A DNA stretch of 64,000 nt. It comes from Algibacter lectus (GTDB lineage: Bacteria; Bacteroidota; Bacteroidia; Flavobacteriales; Flavobacteriaceae). The stretch is from assembly GCF_900112395.1 (NCBI RefSeq), contig NZ_FOLN01000005.1:1-64000 (forward strand). Reading direction: 5' to 3'. Shown here one piece after another: positions 35,712 through 45,791 of the stretch (its first letter is position 1; every line of letters begins with the position of its first letter). Below the pieces are notes generated by a model. The model was not told the origin of the DNA. It worked only from the letters and a program-made list of their open reading frames with translations, and did not search any database. The position numbers and the translations under genes were made by a program.

Positions 35712-36062
35712 TTGATTTTTATAGGACTCATAGAAATAGCTGCTATGGTTCTTGCTTATTTTAAATACCAACAAAAATTTGACGACAAGGTTTCCTTTTA
35801 TGAAACCGACCAGATAGCTTTTGCTCAATCTGAAATTGAAACTTCCGAAAAGGCTCTAAAATCTTTCTTTTGGCTAAAATTAATTTATGGCGGTTTAATT
35901 GTGATGCTTATTTTGGCCATGTCTTTTATTAGTCCAGAATCTATACTCTTTGGGATATTTACAGCGCTTATTTTACATCTTGCCTTTGCGATTACTATAG
36001 ATAATTTTGGAGAAAGATATACTAAAACTTATTTAACTGAATTACAATCGGTGGAGTTTTAA
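35712..36062 (+). CDS. Hypothetical small membrane protein
   Basis: 116 residues from a TTG at 35712, two bases after the previous stop; the next ATG would lose the first helix. Three hydrophobic segments: about 2-15, 54-73 and 77-96. The middle is charged and helical (SFYETDQIAFAQSEIETSEK). No domain recognised. Probably a partner of the upstream membrane-anchored gene. Confidence 0.55.
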   Translation: MIFIGLIEIAAMVLAYFKYQQKFDDKVSFYETDQIAFAQSEIETSEKALKSFFWLKLIYGGLIVMLILAMSFISPESILFGIFTALILHLAFAITIDNFGERYTKTYLTELQSVEF

Positions 36063-36116
36063 GAGGGTTAATAATTTACACATTTCCTGTTAAAAACAAA
36101 TACCACAAACTAGCCT

Positions 36117-36268
36117 GCGTTAGGGATTGATGCGGCATCCTTTTTTTTACTTCTAACCAAACCATGATTAAAAAGAAGTAAACCTCAATGTTAAAGTTTA
36201 AATTACTTAAACAAAACCAACCTTAAAAAAGATATAGCGGAAAGCCCGACCCTTTTCGGGTAACGCCC
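36117..36268 (+). ncRNA. Structured intergenic element, copy B (Flavo-1-like)
   Basis: GCGTTAGGGATTGATGCGGCATCC at the 5' side and GCGGAAAGCCCGACCC at the 3' side are the same boxes as in the element at 717. The outer GCGTTA pairs with TAACGC, and ACCC/GGGT closes a small hairpin (36249-36261). The middle (about 36145-36235) is A+T-rich with a long T-run. It lies between convergent transcription units, just before the guaB terminator. Transcribed strand not determined. Confidence 0.55.
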
Positions 36269-36281
36269 AAAATAATACGCA

Positions 36282-36312
36282 TAAAAAAAGTCCAACCTTT
36301 CAGTTGAACTTT
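36282..36312 (-). terminator. Terminator after guaB
   Basis: On the minus strand AAAGTTCAAC pairs with GTTGGACTTT around a six-base loop and runs into a T-tract. Confidence 0.8.
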
Positions 36313-36333
36313 AATTTTATAGTACTGTTTATA

Positions 36334-37806
36334 TTACCTTGAATAGTTTGGTGATTCTTTGGTAATGGTTACATCGTGCGGATGACTTTCGTTAATTCCA
36401 CTTGCTGTAATTTTAACAAACTGTCCTGTTTCTTTTAACGTCTCAATATCTTTAGCTCCACAGTAGCCCATACCTGCGCGTAAACCACCGATAAATTGGT
36501 GAATACTCTCGTATAAATCGCCTTTGTAAGGCACACGACCAACAATACCTTCTGGTACTAATTTTTTAATATCGTCTTCTACATCTTGGAAATAACGGTC
36601 TTTACTACCTTCTTTCATAGCCTCTACAGATCCCATACCACGGTAAGATTTAAACTTACGTCCTTCGTATATAATGGTTTCTCCTGGAGATTCTTTTGTT
36701 CCTGCTAAAAGCGACCCTAACATCACGGTATCTGCTCCTGCTGCAATAGCTTTAGGAATATCGCCCGTGTAACGTATACCACCATCGGCAATTACCGGTA
36801 CTCCGCTGCCTTTAATAGCTGCTGCTACTTCTAGAACTGCAGAAAACTGAGGAAAACCTACACCTGCTACAACACGTGTTGTACAAATAGATCCTGGACC
36901 AATACCAACTTTTACAGCATCGGCTCCGGCTTCTACTAAATATTTAGCAGCTGCGCCAGTTGCAATATTACCTACAATAACATCTAGGTTTGGAAATTTT
37001 GCTTTTATAGTTTTTAATACAGAAACCACACCTTTTGTATGCCCGTGCGCAGTATCGATAACTACGGCATCTACTCCGGCGTTAACTAATGCCTCGGCAC
37101 GTTCTACAGCATCTGCAGTAACACCTAAAGCGGCAGCCACACGCAAACGACCATATTGATCTTTGTTTGCATTTGGTTTCTGACTTAATTTTGTAATATC
37201 TCTAAAGGTTATTAATCCTGATAATTTAAAATTATCGTCTACAATTAATAACTTTTCAATTTTATGTTCTTGAAGTATAAGCTCAGCATCTTTTAAAGAA
37301 GTTCCTACAGATGCAGTAACTAGTTTTTCGCTTGTCATGACTTCGCTAATGGCACGTTTGCCATTATGCTCGAAACGTAAGTCTCGATTGGTTACTATAC
37401 CTTTTAATGTGCCATCTTCTGCAACAATTGGTATACCGCCAATACTATATTCTGCCATGTATTTTTTAGCATCGCTAACTACTGCAGTTACAGGTAGGGT
37501 TACCGGATCGATAATCATACCGCTTTCTGCACGTTTTACTCTGCGCACCTTTAAGGCTTGCGCCTCTATAGACATGTTCTTGTGTAGCACACCAATACCT
37601 CCTTCTTGCGCCATGGCAATTGCCATTTTACTTTCGGTAACGGTATCCATTGCAGCCGAAATAATAGGGACGTTAATGGTGATGTTACGTGTAAATTTTG
37701 TTTGAATACTAACTTCTCTAGGGAGTACTTCGGAGAACGCTGGAACTAAAAGGACATCGTCGTAAGTTAGCCCTTCTCCTACTATTTTATTTTCGTGTGC
37801 AGTCAT
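36334..37806 (-). CDS. guaB: IMP dehydrogenase
   Basis: Oxidises IMP to XMP, the first committed step of GMP synthesis. The 490-residue protein has the TIM-barrel catalytic domain, two CBS domains inserted (about 95-205), and the catalytic cysteine loop [13 protein letters not shown] (about 298-310). Flap residues and the C-terminal region are normal. The ATG at 37806 starts [19 protein letters not shown], matching the family; the upstream frame is excluded by the -7 box at 37833. Confidence 0.97.
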   Translation of the reverse strand: MTAHENKIVGEGLTYDDVLLVPAFSEVLPREVSIQTKFTRNITINVPIISAAMDTVTESKMAIAMAQEGGIGVLHKNMSIEAQALKVRRVKRAESGMIIDPVTLPVTAVVSDAKKYMAEYSIGGIPIVAEDGTLKGIVTNRDLRFEHNGKRAISEVMTSEKLVTASVGTSLKDAELILQEHKIEKLLIVDDNFKLSGLITFRDITKLSQKPNANKDQYGRLRVAAALGVTADAVERAEALVNAGVDAVVIDTAHGHTKGVVSVLKTIKAKFPNLDVIVGNIATGAAAKYLVEAGADAVKVGIGPGSICTTRVVAGVGFPQFSAVLEVAAAIKGSGVPVIADGGIRYTGDIPKAIAAGADTVMLGSLLAGTKESPGETIIYEGRKFKSYRGMGSVEAMKEGSKDRYFQDVEDDIKKLVPEGIVGRVPYKGDLYESIHQFIGGLRAGMGYCGAKDIETLKETGQFVKITASGINESHPHDVTITKESPNYSR

Positions 37807-37832
37807 GTTGCAATTACTGTTATAATTGCGTA

Positions 37833-37840
37833 CAAATCTA
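37833..37840 (-). promoter_or_regulatory. -7 box of guaB
   Basis: TAGATTTG on the minus strand, 26 bases before the ATG at 37806. No TTG at the expected distance, so only the -7 half is seen. Transcription near 37826 would exclude the upstream frame (37845). Confidence 0.5.
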
Positions 37841-37948
37841 AGCATTTTTTTCGGTTTAAATTAGCTTTATTAAGATGAAATCCTTAATAAAGCCAATTCT
37901 TAACATTTAGCTCATAGACTGCACGGCATATTAAAAAAAGCAGAGATA

Positions 37949-40708
37949 TTATCTACCGCGTCTTCCGCCACCATAACCACCTCTTCCACTTGGACTATCT
38001 GGTCTCACATTCATGTTTTGCCCTGCAATTCTACCAAATTTATAAGAGAATGTTAGCATAAAATATTGCTCTAAAATTTTGTTTTCTATATCTTGAATAT
38101 AGGTTTCGGTAACCGAACGTCTGTATCCATTATTCTTACCTAAAATATCGTATCCTACAAGGGTTAATGTACCTTTATTATTCCAAAGTTGCACACCCAA
38201 ACCTGCATTCCAAAATACAGCATCGCCATCAAAAGCATCTCCTACTCTACTGTTATATTGGTATGCTATTTTATTAGAGAAAAAAGCATTTTTAAAGAAA
38301 AAGATAGAGGTATCTAATTTTAAATTCTGAACAAAATATTCGTTATCATTAAAAGCATCCGTATCATACAAAGTTTCATTTACAGAATAGCTATAATTAA
38401 TTCCGAAATCGAATTTGTTATTATAAGAGTACTTAAAACCTACAGAAGGCTTGTAAACGGTATTTTTTCCAGAAAATTTCACTCCATTCTGAATAGAAAT
38501 ATTGTTATCGTATGATGCCGCAAACTTAGCACTCATATTAATATTTGTGTTTTGACTGAAATATGATTTAGAAATAGAAGCATTACCACTAAGCGAATAA
38601 TCGCCGTTAATATTATCATAGGTGGTGTACTTAATTAAATCGGCATCTGTAATAGTCGAATTAATAATTTTATCTTCTACAAACTCTGCTTTTGTTTCTG
38701 CATTAATGGTAATATTATTAAAGGCAATATTGTTTTGATATCGGAATCTTAAATTATGACTTAAACCTGGTTCTAAATCTGGATTTCCAGTGTAAATATG
38801 CGTTTGGTTACTTACATCAGCAACAGGTTGTAATTGTGTTGATGATGGCAAATCTACATTTTGATTATAATCTAAAGAGATATTTTTATAGCCTTTATCA
38901 TCACGATAACGAATTCTACTTGAATAAGTTATGTAATCGAATTCTGCATTAAAATTTCTTTCAGTAATTAACTCATCGGTATATTTTCTAAAAGTATTTG
39001 TATACGCACCTTCTACTTCAAACCTAAAATCTTTATACTCGTATCTAAACCTTAATGCAGGCTTTAAGGTTGTAGTTACATATTTACTATCAAAACTTTG
39101 TTGCTCATTAAAATCGGAATAATCATTATCTATTTCATTAAAATCGAAAACGTTTTTCTCATTTTTATTATGGTAAATAGTAGCGCTATACTTTGGTATA
39201 ATTCTGAAATTAGTAAATAACTCTTTAAACCAATACCCATTAAAATTAATGTTTGAGGTTGAATTATCTGTACTTCTAACTTGATCTTGAATTTCCGTTG
39301 TATTTCTTTGATACAATATATTTTCTGAGTAATTTTTAGAATCACTCTCTGAATTATCAAAATTGGTGCTTAATTTAAGATTGAAAAAATCACGTCCTTT
39401 TCCTGTTCTCACAATAGCTCCTATGGTATTATCAATGCTATTACTAATAGAAGTCGATTCGCTATTGGCATTATAATCGCTAATATCTTCGCCATCGTTA
39501 GATTTAGATTCTGTAGCAGAATCGGAAAAAGAATCGCTAGTATCTCTATTAAAATTAAGTTCGTTAGATAGCTGTATTTTATTGTTAGACGATTTATTTT
39601 TTGAAGGAATAATAAATTTTAAATCCAAATCGCCACTATGGTTATCACTATCTGTAGTGCTATTACTTACCGTTTCGGTGGTGTAATTTAAGTCTGGCAA
39701 AAAGTTATCTCTAAAACTCAAACTACTATTATCTACATTATTTGCGCTGTATTTATAATTTGCGTTTACACGAGTTTCGTTCCATTTTCCTTTGGAGTAA
39801 TTGGCTCCAACAAAATCCGATTCTACATAACCAGTACTAGACTTGGCATCTGGCAAGGCCGTAAAACCACGGCGCATATTTATATTATTGGTTCCCGAAA
39901 TAAACCCAATTTGTTTACCATCTATCATTTGGAATAAGTTGGCATTGGCCTGATATTTATCATCGGTACCTACACCTCCATTTAAATCACCAAAAAACGC
40001 TGTATTCTTACCTTTTTTAATTTTAATGTTAATCTCCTTGGTTCCCGAATCGGACTCTTCACCTGTAAACTTTTGTAAATTGGTTTTGTAATCGGTAACT
40101 TGAACTTTACTAATTACGTTACTGGGTAAATTTTTAAGAGCAATATCTCCCATTTTTTCACCAAAAAACTCCATACCATCCACATTAATAGCTTCCACCT
40201 CTACGCCATTTACCGTAATATTTCCGTCTATATCAAACTCTACGCCTGGCAGTTTTTTAAGTAAATCTTCTGCACGATCATTAGCCAACGTTTTAAAACT
40301 ATCGGCATTATATTCAATAGTGTCTTTTTTAATAACAATTGGTGGAGCTTTCCCTATAATAGAAACCACATCTAATTCTTCTATTTGATCGGATAAGGTA
40401 ACCGTACCCATATTAAATTTATTTTCCGTAGGCACATCAATATCTTTAGAATACGGTTGGTAGCCTAAATAAGCAACATTAAATAAAAGTTTCGTTTCTT
40501 CTTCTGCATTAATATTTATCGAGAATTGCCCTGTTTTATTAGTAATACCATAAGCCATGGTAATACTGTCTTTAAGGCTTTGTACATAAACTGTGGCACC
40601 TTCTAAGCTGATGGCGTCCGGATCTTTTACTTGGCCTTCTAAAGTAAAACGTTGAGCAAAGAGCGTAGTGCTAAATGCTAATAAAAGAAATAGAAATAAT
40701 TGTTTCAA
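37949..40708 (-). CDS. TonB-receptor-like outer-membrane beta-barrel protein
   Basis: 919 residues. Signal peptide (about 1-18), a carboxypeptidase-regulatory-like domain (about 22-105), a plug-like region (about 125-225, with IVIKKDTIEYNADSFK and LLKKLPGVEFD) and a large barrel (about 230-890) of the OMP_b-brl_3 type. The C-terminus is an unusual Gly/Arg-rich tail (GRGGYGGGRRGR). Such proteins in Bacteroidota resemble TonB-dependent receptors, but transport of a substrate is not shown. Starts 75 bases after the stop of the FecA-like receptor gene. Confidence 0.85.
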   Translation of the reverse strand: MKQLFLFLLLAFSTTLFAQRFTLEGQVKDPDAISLEGATVYVQSLKDSITMAYGITNKTGQFSININAEEETKLLFNVAYLGYQPYSKDIDVPTENKFNMGTVTLSDQIEELDVVSIIGKAPPIVIKKDTIEYNADSFKTLANDRAEDLLKKLPGVEFDIDGNITVNGVEVEAINVDGMEFFGEKMGDIALKNLPSNVISKVQVTDYKTNLQKFTGEESDSGTKEINIKIKKGKNTAFFGDLNGGVGTDDKYQANANLFQMIDGKQIGFISGTNNINMRRGFTALPDAKSSTGYVESDFVGANYSKGKWNETRVNANYKYSANNVDNSSLSFRDNFLPDLNYTTETVSNSTTDSDNHSGDLDLKFIIPSKNKSSNNKIQLSNELNFNRDTSDSFSDSATESKSNDGEDISDYNANSESTSISNSIDNTIGAIVRTGKGRDFFNLKLSTNFDNSESDSKNYSENILYQRNTTEIQDQVRSTDNSTSNINFNGYWFKELFTNFRIIPKYSATIYHNKNEKNVFDFNEIDNDYSDFNEQQSFDSKYVTTTLKPALRFRYEYKDFRFEVEGAYTNTFRKYTDELITERNFNAEFDYITYSSRIRYRDDKGYKNISLDYNQNVDLPSSTQLQPVADVSNQTHIYTGNPDLEPGLSHNLRFRYQNNIAFNNITINAETKAEFVEDKIINSTITDADLIKYTTYDNINGDYSLSGNASISKSYFSQNTNINMSAKFAASYDNNISIQNGVKFSGKNTVYKPSVGFKYSYNNKFDFGINYSYSVNETLYDTDAFNDNEYFVQNLKLDTSIFFFKNAFFSNKIAYQYNSRVGDAFDGDAVFWNAGLGVQLWNNKGTLTLVGYDILGKNNGYRRSVTETYIQDIENKILEQYFMLTFSYKFGRIAGQNMNVRPDSPSGRGGYGGGRRGR

Positions 40709-40783
40709 ACTGATTGGTTTTTGCTTGGTTTAGTTTTAGACTAAAGCTTTTACCAAAGGTTTAAATCAAAATGACAAATATTT

Positions 40784-43207
40784 TTAAAATTTAATTTGAA
40801 GTGTGGTATACCAATTTCTTGGCGATGACGGGATAATTCCCGGTCCTGGGTAGCCAGTAGCTCTACGTGTAAAATATGCGTTATCTAAAACGTTATTTAC
40901 TCCTGTTTCTAGTTTGAAATTTTTATAACTGTAAGAAAGCGATACATCTAAAATATCATATTCAGGTATTTCACCTACAACACCGCTTTCACTAGCCTCT
41001 ATAGAATTTGTAGCATCGGTAAACTGACTACCTAAATAACTATATTGAATATTAGCCAATAGGTTTTTATAACCACCGTTAAGTCCCATTTTTAAATTTA
41101 AATCAGGAACAAACTCTACTTTATTTCCTTTAACACCTGCTTTTTCAGAATTGGTATATTCCGAATTAATAACCGATGTATTTATAAAATAATTAAGCTT
41201 AACATTATTATTTAAGTTGAAAATTTTCTTCAAATTAAAATCGAATAAAGATTCTACGCCATACATTACTGCATCCCCAATATTACCACGCTCGTTTTTA
41301 ATACTTCCATCGGTATCTACAATGGTTACAAAACCAATTCTTTTTTTATAAAACAGTCCAAAAACACCCAAATCGTAAGACACCATATTATTGAAATTCC
41401 CACGAATACCTAAATCGGTTGTAAAACCTTCTTCATCGGTAATATCCGGACTAATTAAAAACGCAGGATTGTCAATATTTATATCAGAAAACGTAACCGA
41501 ACGGTAGTTTTGAGATACATTTCCGTAAGCTTCAAAATTGGTATTAGGTTTGTAACTAAGCCCCAAACCTAATAAAATAAACGAACGCTCGAAGTTTTGG
41601 TTATCTTCAACCGTTTCTTCAAAAATAACATTGCCAGCAGCATCGGTATTTATGTTTTTATAAAAACCATCACTTTGGGTTTTTATATATTCAAATCGAA
41701 AACCTGGTGTTACCGAAAACTTATCGGATACATAAAAAATATTTTCACCAAAAACAGAAACGTTTAAATTAGGTAAATCGAATTGCGACTGGTTTGGATA
41801 ATTAGGATACTCGTCGTTGGTAAAGTCAAAATCTGGACCAATACCATCACTAGCAGGGCCTTGTTCTTGATAGTTATCGGCTTTGTAAAATTTAGATCCA
41901 ATTAAAAACGTAGCATCCTTATTAAATACTTTGTATTTGGTAAGCAAACGCGACTCAAAACCAAAGTTTTTAAAGTCACCTTTAATTAAATCGCGTTCTT
42001 GGTTAGAATCTACCTGACTTACTCGGTTGGTTCTAAAACCTAAAGCATCACGAGAGGCATTCAACCCAAAAAAGTTAAAAGTAAAATTTGTTTTATCAGA
42101 AAATTTATGATCTAATTTTAGATTATAAAGCAACCAATCTACCTGAAACCAGTTTCGAGCACGGTTACTTTGGTACGGATCTTCGTTAAACATAGCATCG
42201 GTTAATCCGCCAGCTTGTTGGGCTAAATAGCGCATGTAGGTTATCTCGCCTGTTAACTTTGTTTTTTCGTTAAATTTATACCCTAAATGTGCGAATACAT
42301 TTTTAGATTCAAACTCAGAGTTTGGACGAAACCCATCTCCTTTTTTATAGTTGAAATAACTATAATAACTCCATTTGTTTTTAGTACCACTAACACTTGT
42401 AAAATTGGTATACAACCCATAACTCCCCAAAGTGAATCTACTAATCACTTCTAGAGGTTTATTCGGGTTTGGTTCTTTCATTTTAAAATTAATTAAACCT
42501 CCAAACTGCGTTCCGTATTGTAATGAAGCCGCACCTCGAATCACCTGAATTTCTGACAAACCCTCCGAAGCTGGTGTGTAATAACTTTCTGGATATCCTA
42601 AAACATCCGCGCTAATATCATAACCATTTTGTCTGGTATTAAAGTTAGCCGTACGGTTTGGGTCTAAACCACGACCACCAATATTTAACTGCAATCCGGC
42701 ATCGTCATTTTGGTAAATATTTAAACCTGCTACCTGACTATAAATTTGTCTTGCATTATTAGATGCTAAATTTGCCATAGACTGATCTACCAATACCACT
42801 TCCGTTTTTTTACCGGCATAAATAGCAGTGCCCTCAACATCATTTAAACGTTTTAATTCGAAAATGCGTTGCTTACGTGCTGTAATTTCAACTTCAGATA
42901 AATTCTGAGTTAAATCTTTTAAAGTAATATTTAAGATTGAAGCGTTTTCGGTTTCAATAGTAACTTCTTCCACAGCATATTCAAAAGAAAAAAACACCAA
43001 GGTTAATTCTTTTTTAGACGTTTCAAATTTAAAAAATCCTAAATTATCTGTAGTTGCAAGAACTCCCGATGTTTTATCGTAAACTTTTACATCGGCCACT
43101 GGTGCATTTGTTTTCGAAAAAGTCACCGTTCCAGAAACGTTGTGCTGTGCAAAACCTAACGCACTAATTAAAAGTGCTAGTATTATTTTAAAGTCCTTTA
43201 ATATCAT
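40784..43207 (-). CDS. FecA-like TonB-dependent receptor
   Basis: 807 residues. Signal peptide, carboxypeptidase-regulatory-like domain (about 20-105), plug domain (about 118-255 with VAGLNIYQNDDAGLQLNIGG and VIRGAASLQYGTQFGGLINF), then a 22-strand-type barrel ending in LQIKF. The plug resembles ferric dicitrate receptors. It overlaps the end of the HTTM gene by 20 bases and lies in a locus with imelysin and DUF4856, so iron uptake is the likely role. Confidence 0.85.
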   Translation of the reverse strand: MILKDFKIILALLISALGFAQHNVSGTVTFSKTNAPVADVKVYDKTSGVLATTDNLGFFKFETSKKELTLVFFSFEYAVEEVTIETENASILNITLKDLTQNLSEVEITARKQRIFELKRLNDVEGTAIYAGKKTEVVLVDQSMANLASNNARQIYSQVAGLNIYQNDDAGLQLNIGGRGLDPNRTANFNTRQNGYDISADVLGYPESYYTPASEGLSEIQVIRGAASLQYGTQFGGLINFKMKEPNPNKPLEVISRFTLGSYGLYTNFTSVSGTKNKWSYYSYFNYKKGDGFRPNSEFESKNVFAHLGYKFNEKTKLTGEITYMRYLAQQAGGLTDAMFNEDPYQSNRARNWFQVDWLLYNLKLDHKFSDKTNFTFNFFGLNASRDALGFRTNRVSQVDSNQERDLIKGDFKNFGFESRLLTKYKVFNKDATFLIGSKFYKADNYQEQGPASDGIGPDFDFTNDEYPNYPNQSQFDLPNLNVSVFGENIFYVSDKFSVTPGFRFEYIKTQSDGFYKNINTDAAGNVIFEETVEDNQNFERSFILLGLGLSYKPNTNFEAYGNVSQNYRSVTFSDINIDNPAFLISPDITDEEGFTTDLGIRGNFNNMVSYDLGVFGLFYKKRIGFVTIVDTDGSIKNERGNIGDAVMYGVESLFDFNLKKIFNLNNNVKLNYFINTSVINSEYTNSEKAGVKGNKVEFVPDLNLKMGLNGGYKNLLANIQYSYLGSQFTDATNSIEASESGVVGEIPEYDILDVSLSYSYKNFKLETGVNNVLDNAYFTRRATGYPGPGIIPSSPRNWYTTLQIKF

Positions 43208-44570
43208 CCTTAAATGGTAAAATCCAGTGTTTTGGTTTAAATGATTCTTTTTCCGCGTACAAATCTACGGTTTTATTGATATATGGAGCGCTTAATCTAC
43301 CATTTAATGCCACATAGCTCTCCACAAAAACCTGAACATTTTTGTGTCCTTGCTCCGTAAAGTGATCGCCTAAATAATGTGCGTATTCCAAAATAAAATC
43401 AGGTTGAAAACTCATTTGTTTTTCCTGAAAAGGGGTTAAAAAATCTTTATTATTCACGTAAAAAAAGCGTCCTGTATCGGCATCTACAATCTTGAACGTT
43501 GCAATACCCATTTTTTCCATAAGCATAACGCGCCATGAAAAACGATACCCTTCTTCGGTCCAAAATAGTTCGTTTGGGTATACTAAATAACGAAACGGAA
43601 ATACCAATTGAATACTGAAAAACAGAACAAATAATGGAATAATAAGCGATTTACTTTTAAGTTGAAACTGGGAATAAACATTTAATTTGCTTGCTTGCAA
43701 TGATGGTTTCCGAAGAGATAACGCATTTAATAGGCGTTTTAAAAGCCTTATAATATTCTGATGAAAACTAGCATCGAAAAATATTAAAGTTGAAACAATC
43801 ATAATAAACGGGAACATACCAATAGGAAATAAAACCCGAGTAAACACATGAAAAACAACTACCAAAATAAAGGCAAACCAGCGTGTTTTTTTGTACAATA
43901 ATAAAAACGGAATACACAAATCGTATAGCATACCGCTCCAGCTCATTACGAAATGAAACCAGTTTTGTTGCATGAGGTTTTCGCCAATAAACGGTAAATC
44001 ATATTTTGAAGGCAACCAAATTTTTAAAGGCATGGCTTTAAATAACCAATCGCTATTAAGTTTTGCTAAGCCAGCATAAAAATAGACAATTCCTAAAAGG
44101 AGTTTTATGCTATCAATAGTCCAATTTGGAATGCTTTGATACGTTTTTCTTCTGAATATATTATCTACCGAGAAATGCGCATTGGCAGGAAGAAAAATCA
44201 TTATAAAACTAAGTAAAGTAATAAAGTAGTAATGATTTAAATAGGTGGTTTTATCCATTAATTCAATGTAAGTAAAACTTAAAAAGAATGTAATAATGGC
44301 TATCCTATATTTAAAACCCAAAGCCACAAAAAGGGCTGCGATACCGCAAATTGCAAACAATACATAGGTATAAACGCCTAGTGGTTTTATAAATTCAAAT
44401 CCAAAATACGTAAAATGAAACTTAGGTTGTATATACAGTAAATCGATCCAATCGTTATACCAAAACCGAACTATACTTAAGCACATCATGATACCAAAGA
44501 AAACACGAAACACAGCCAATGGGGCTGCGCTTGTTGTTTTATTTAGATATGTACTTATATTCAATCTCAT
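43188..44570 (-). CDS. HTTM-domain membrane protein
   Basis: 460 residues from the ATG at 44570 (MRLNISTYLN); the frame upstream runs into the terminator at 44603-44636, so the earlier start is not used. About eight hydrophobic helices cover residues 20-330, followed by a soluble C-terminal part. This horizontally transferred transmembrane (HTTM) domain is related to vitamin K-dependent gamma-carboxylase, but bacterial roles are unknown. Here it sits between imelysin and the FecA-like receptor, suggesting an iron-linked membrane step. Confidence 0.8.
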   Translation of the reverse strand: MRLNISTYLNKTTSAAPLAVFRVFFGIMMCLSIVRFWYNDWIDLLYIQPKFHFTYFGFEFIKPLGVYTYVLFAICGIAALFVALGFKYRIAIITFFLSFTYIELMDKTTYLNHYYFITLLSFIMIFLPANAHFSVDNIFRRKTYQSIPNWTIDSIKLLLGIVYFYAGLAKLNSDWLFKAMPLKIWLPSKYDLPFIGENLMQQNWFHFVMSWSGMLYDLCIPFLLLYKKTRWFAFILVVVFHVFTRVLFPIGMFPFIMIVSTLIFFDASFHQNIIRLLKRLLNALSLRKPSLQASKLNVYSQFQLKSKSLIIPLFVLFFSIQLVFPFRYLVYPNELFWTEEGYRFSWRVMLMEKMGIATFKIVDADTGRFFYVNNKDFLTPFQEKQMSFQPDFILEYAHYLGDHFTEQGHKNVQVFVESYVALNGRLSAPYINKTVDLYAEKESFKPKHWILPFKDDIKGL

Positions 44571-44602
44571 TAAAAGTATGCCATTTGAATTTAGTGATAC
44601 GC

Positions 44603-44638
44603 AAAAAAGGTTGTCTTTTTTAATAGACAACCTTTTTA
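44603..44638 (-). terminator. Strong terminator between imelysin and HTTM genes
   Basis: AAAAAGGTTGTCT (44603-44615) pairs perfectly over 13 bases with AGACAACCTTTTT (44624-44636), loop of eight. On the minus strand it is followed by a T-run. It would separate the two lipoprotein genes from the HTTM and receptor genes unless it is read through. Confidence 0.85.
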
Positions 44639-44655
44639 GTAATATTTATATGTTT

Positions 44656-45756
44656 TTAATCGCCATCGGCATCAACATAGTCGACGCTCACATTGAAAGC
44701 TTGTAGCATATCTACTTTTAATGATACTACTACTAATTGTAAAGCATCATAAGCTTCTGTCATTTTAACATTATCGCTATTTACTTGTGAGTAAAAATTA
44801 TCATCTAAAAGATTAACTTTTGCTCTTGCGGCATCTATTCTTGTATTCAATAAAGTACTTAAATCGGTACGTTCCAATTCGGTTAAATAGGTTTTAAAAC
44901 TTTCGCCAGTAGCACTAGCACTATAATAAGTACCGTTTAATGTATTTTGAAAAGCTGCTAAAGCCTCTAAAGCTAATGTTTTTGAAACTTCTTGATTATA
45001 AAAAGCTTCTACTTTTTCTGGTAACGGATCTGTTGAAAAAACACCTCCTGGAATTCCAAACTTATTCGCTCTTAAACTTTTTTCGAAGTAAAAGATATAA
45101 TCGTTTACAAACTTATTTAAAGAACTCGTTACTGTATTGGAAGTCGAGCTAACAAAAGTTGCACGGTAGCTAGAAGTCCAATCTGTTAAAACTGTTTCGG
45201 TTAAGCTTTCCATTTGGTTTACTAAATCTGATAAATAAGCCTTATACTTATCATCTTCATACTTAGTTAAAATAGCAGCATCACTATCTGCAACACCGTA
45301 AAGCATATAATCTACAGCAGGAAAACCAACGGCATCGTTATTATTAACGTGTGTTAAATCGGCATTTCCAGCAGAAATATTAGCTTCAACATCTGTAGTA
45401 GAAACCGGATAGATATTCATTTGAAAACTATAGGTTAACTCTTCAGCTTTACCAATATTGAACATTTCAACATGTTGCCAAACTTTATAAGCTTCTAACC
45501 AAGATGCTCTTAAGTTATCTAAATTAGTTTGATTTGCATCGGCTATAAAAGCATCCTTATCTGCCGTTAACGTCGTTAATTTTTCAGACAAATCTTGATA
45601 TGCAGGAATAATGATATTATCTGCCAAATTGGTTAATAAGGCGCCTCTATCAAAATTATCGGGACTTACCGATGGACTATCATCAGATGATGATGATGAA
45701 CTACATGCCACAATAAATGTTAAGGTTATTACTGCTAAAAAAATCTTTTTAATCAT
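44656..45756 (-). CDS. Imelysin-family lipoprotein
   Basis: 366 residues. Signal peptide to the lipid cysteine (FIVAC, about position 18), then a Ser/Asp-rich linker and the mostly helical imelysin fold with two related halves. The GxHxxE motif of classical imelysins is here GFPAVD (about 143-148, in the phrase GFPAVDYMLYG), a change found in other Bacteroidota members. Imelysin proteins are tied to iron uptake. It begins 35 bases after the DUF4856 gene. Cell-surface or periplasmic location. Confidence 0.85.
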   Translation of the reverse strand: MIKKIFLAVITLTFIVACSSSSSSDDSPSVSPDNFDRGALLTNLADNIIIPAYQDLSEKLTTLTADKDAFIADANQTNLDNLRASWLEAYKVWQHVEMFNIGKAEELTYSFQMNIYPVSTTDVEANISAGNADLTHVNNNDAVGFPAVDYMLYGVADSDAAILTKYEDDKYKAYLSDLVNQMESLTETVLTDWTSSYRATFVSSTSNTVTSSLNKFVNDYIFYFEKSLRANKFGIPGGVFSTDPLPEKVEAFYNQEVSKTLALEALAAFQNTLNGTYYSASATGESFKTYLTELERTDLSTLLNTRIDAARAKVNLLDDNFYSQVNSDNVKMTEAYDALQLVVVSLKVDMLQAFNVSVDYVDADGD

Positions 45757-45791
45757 ACTACATGTTGTTTTAATTCTAAAAACTAAAGTTT

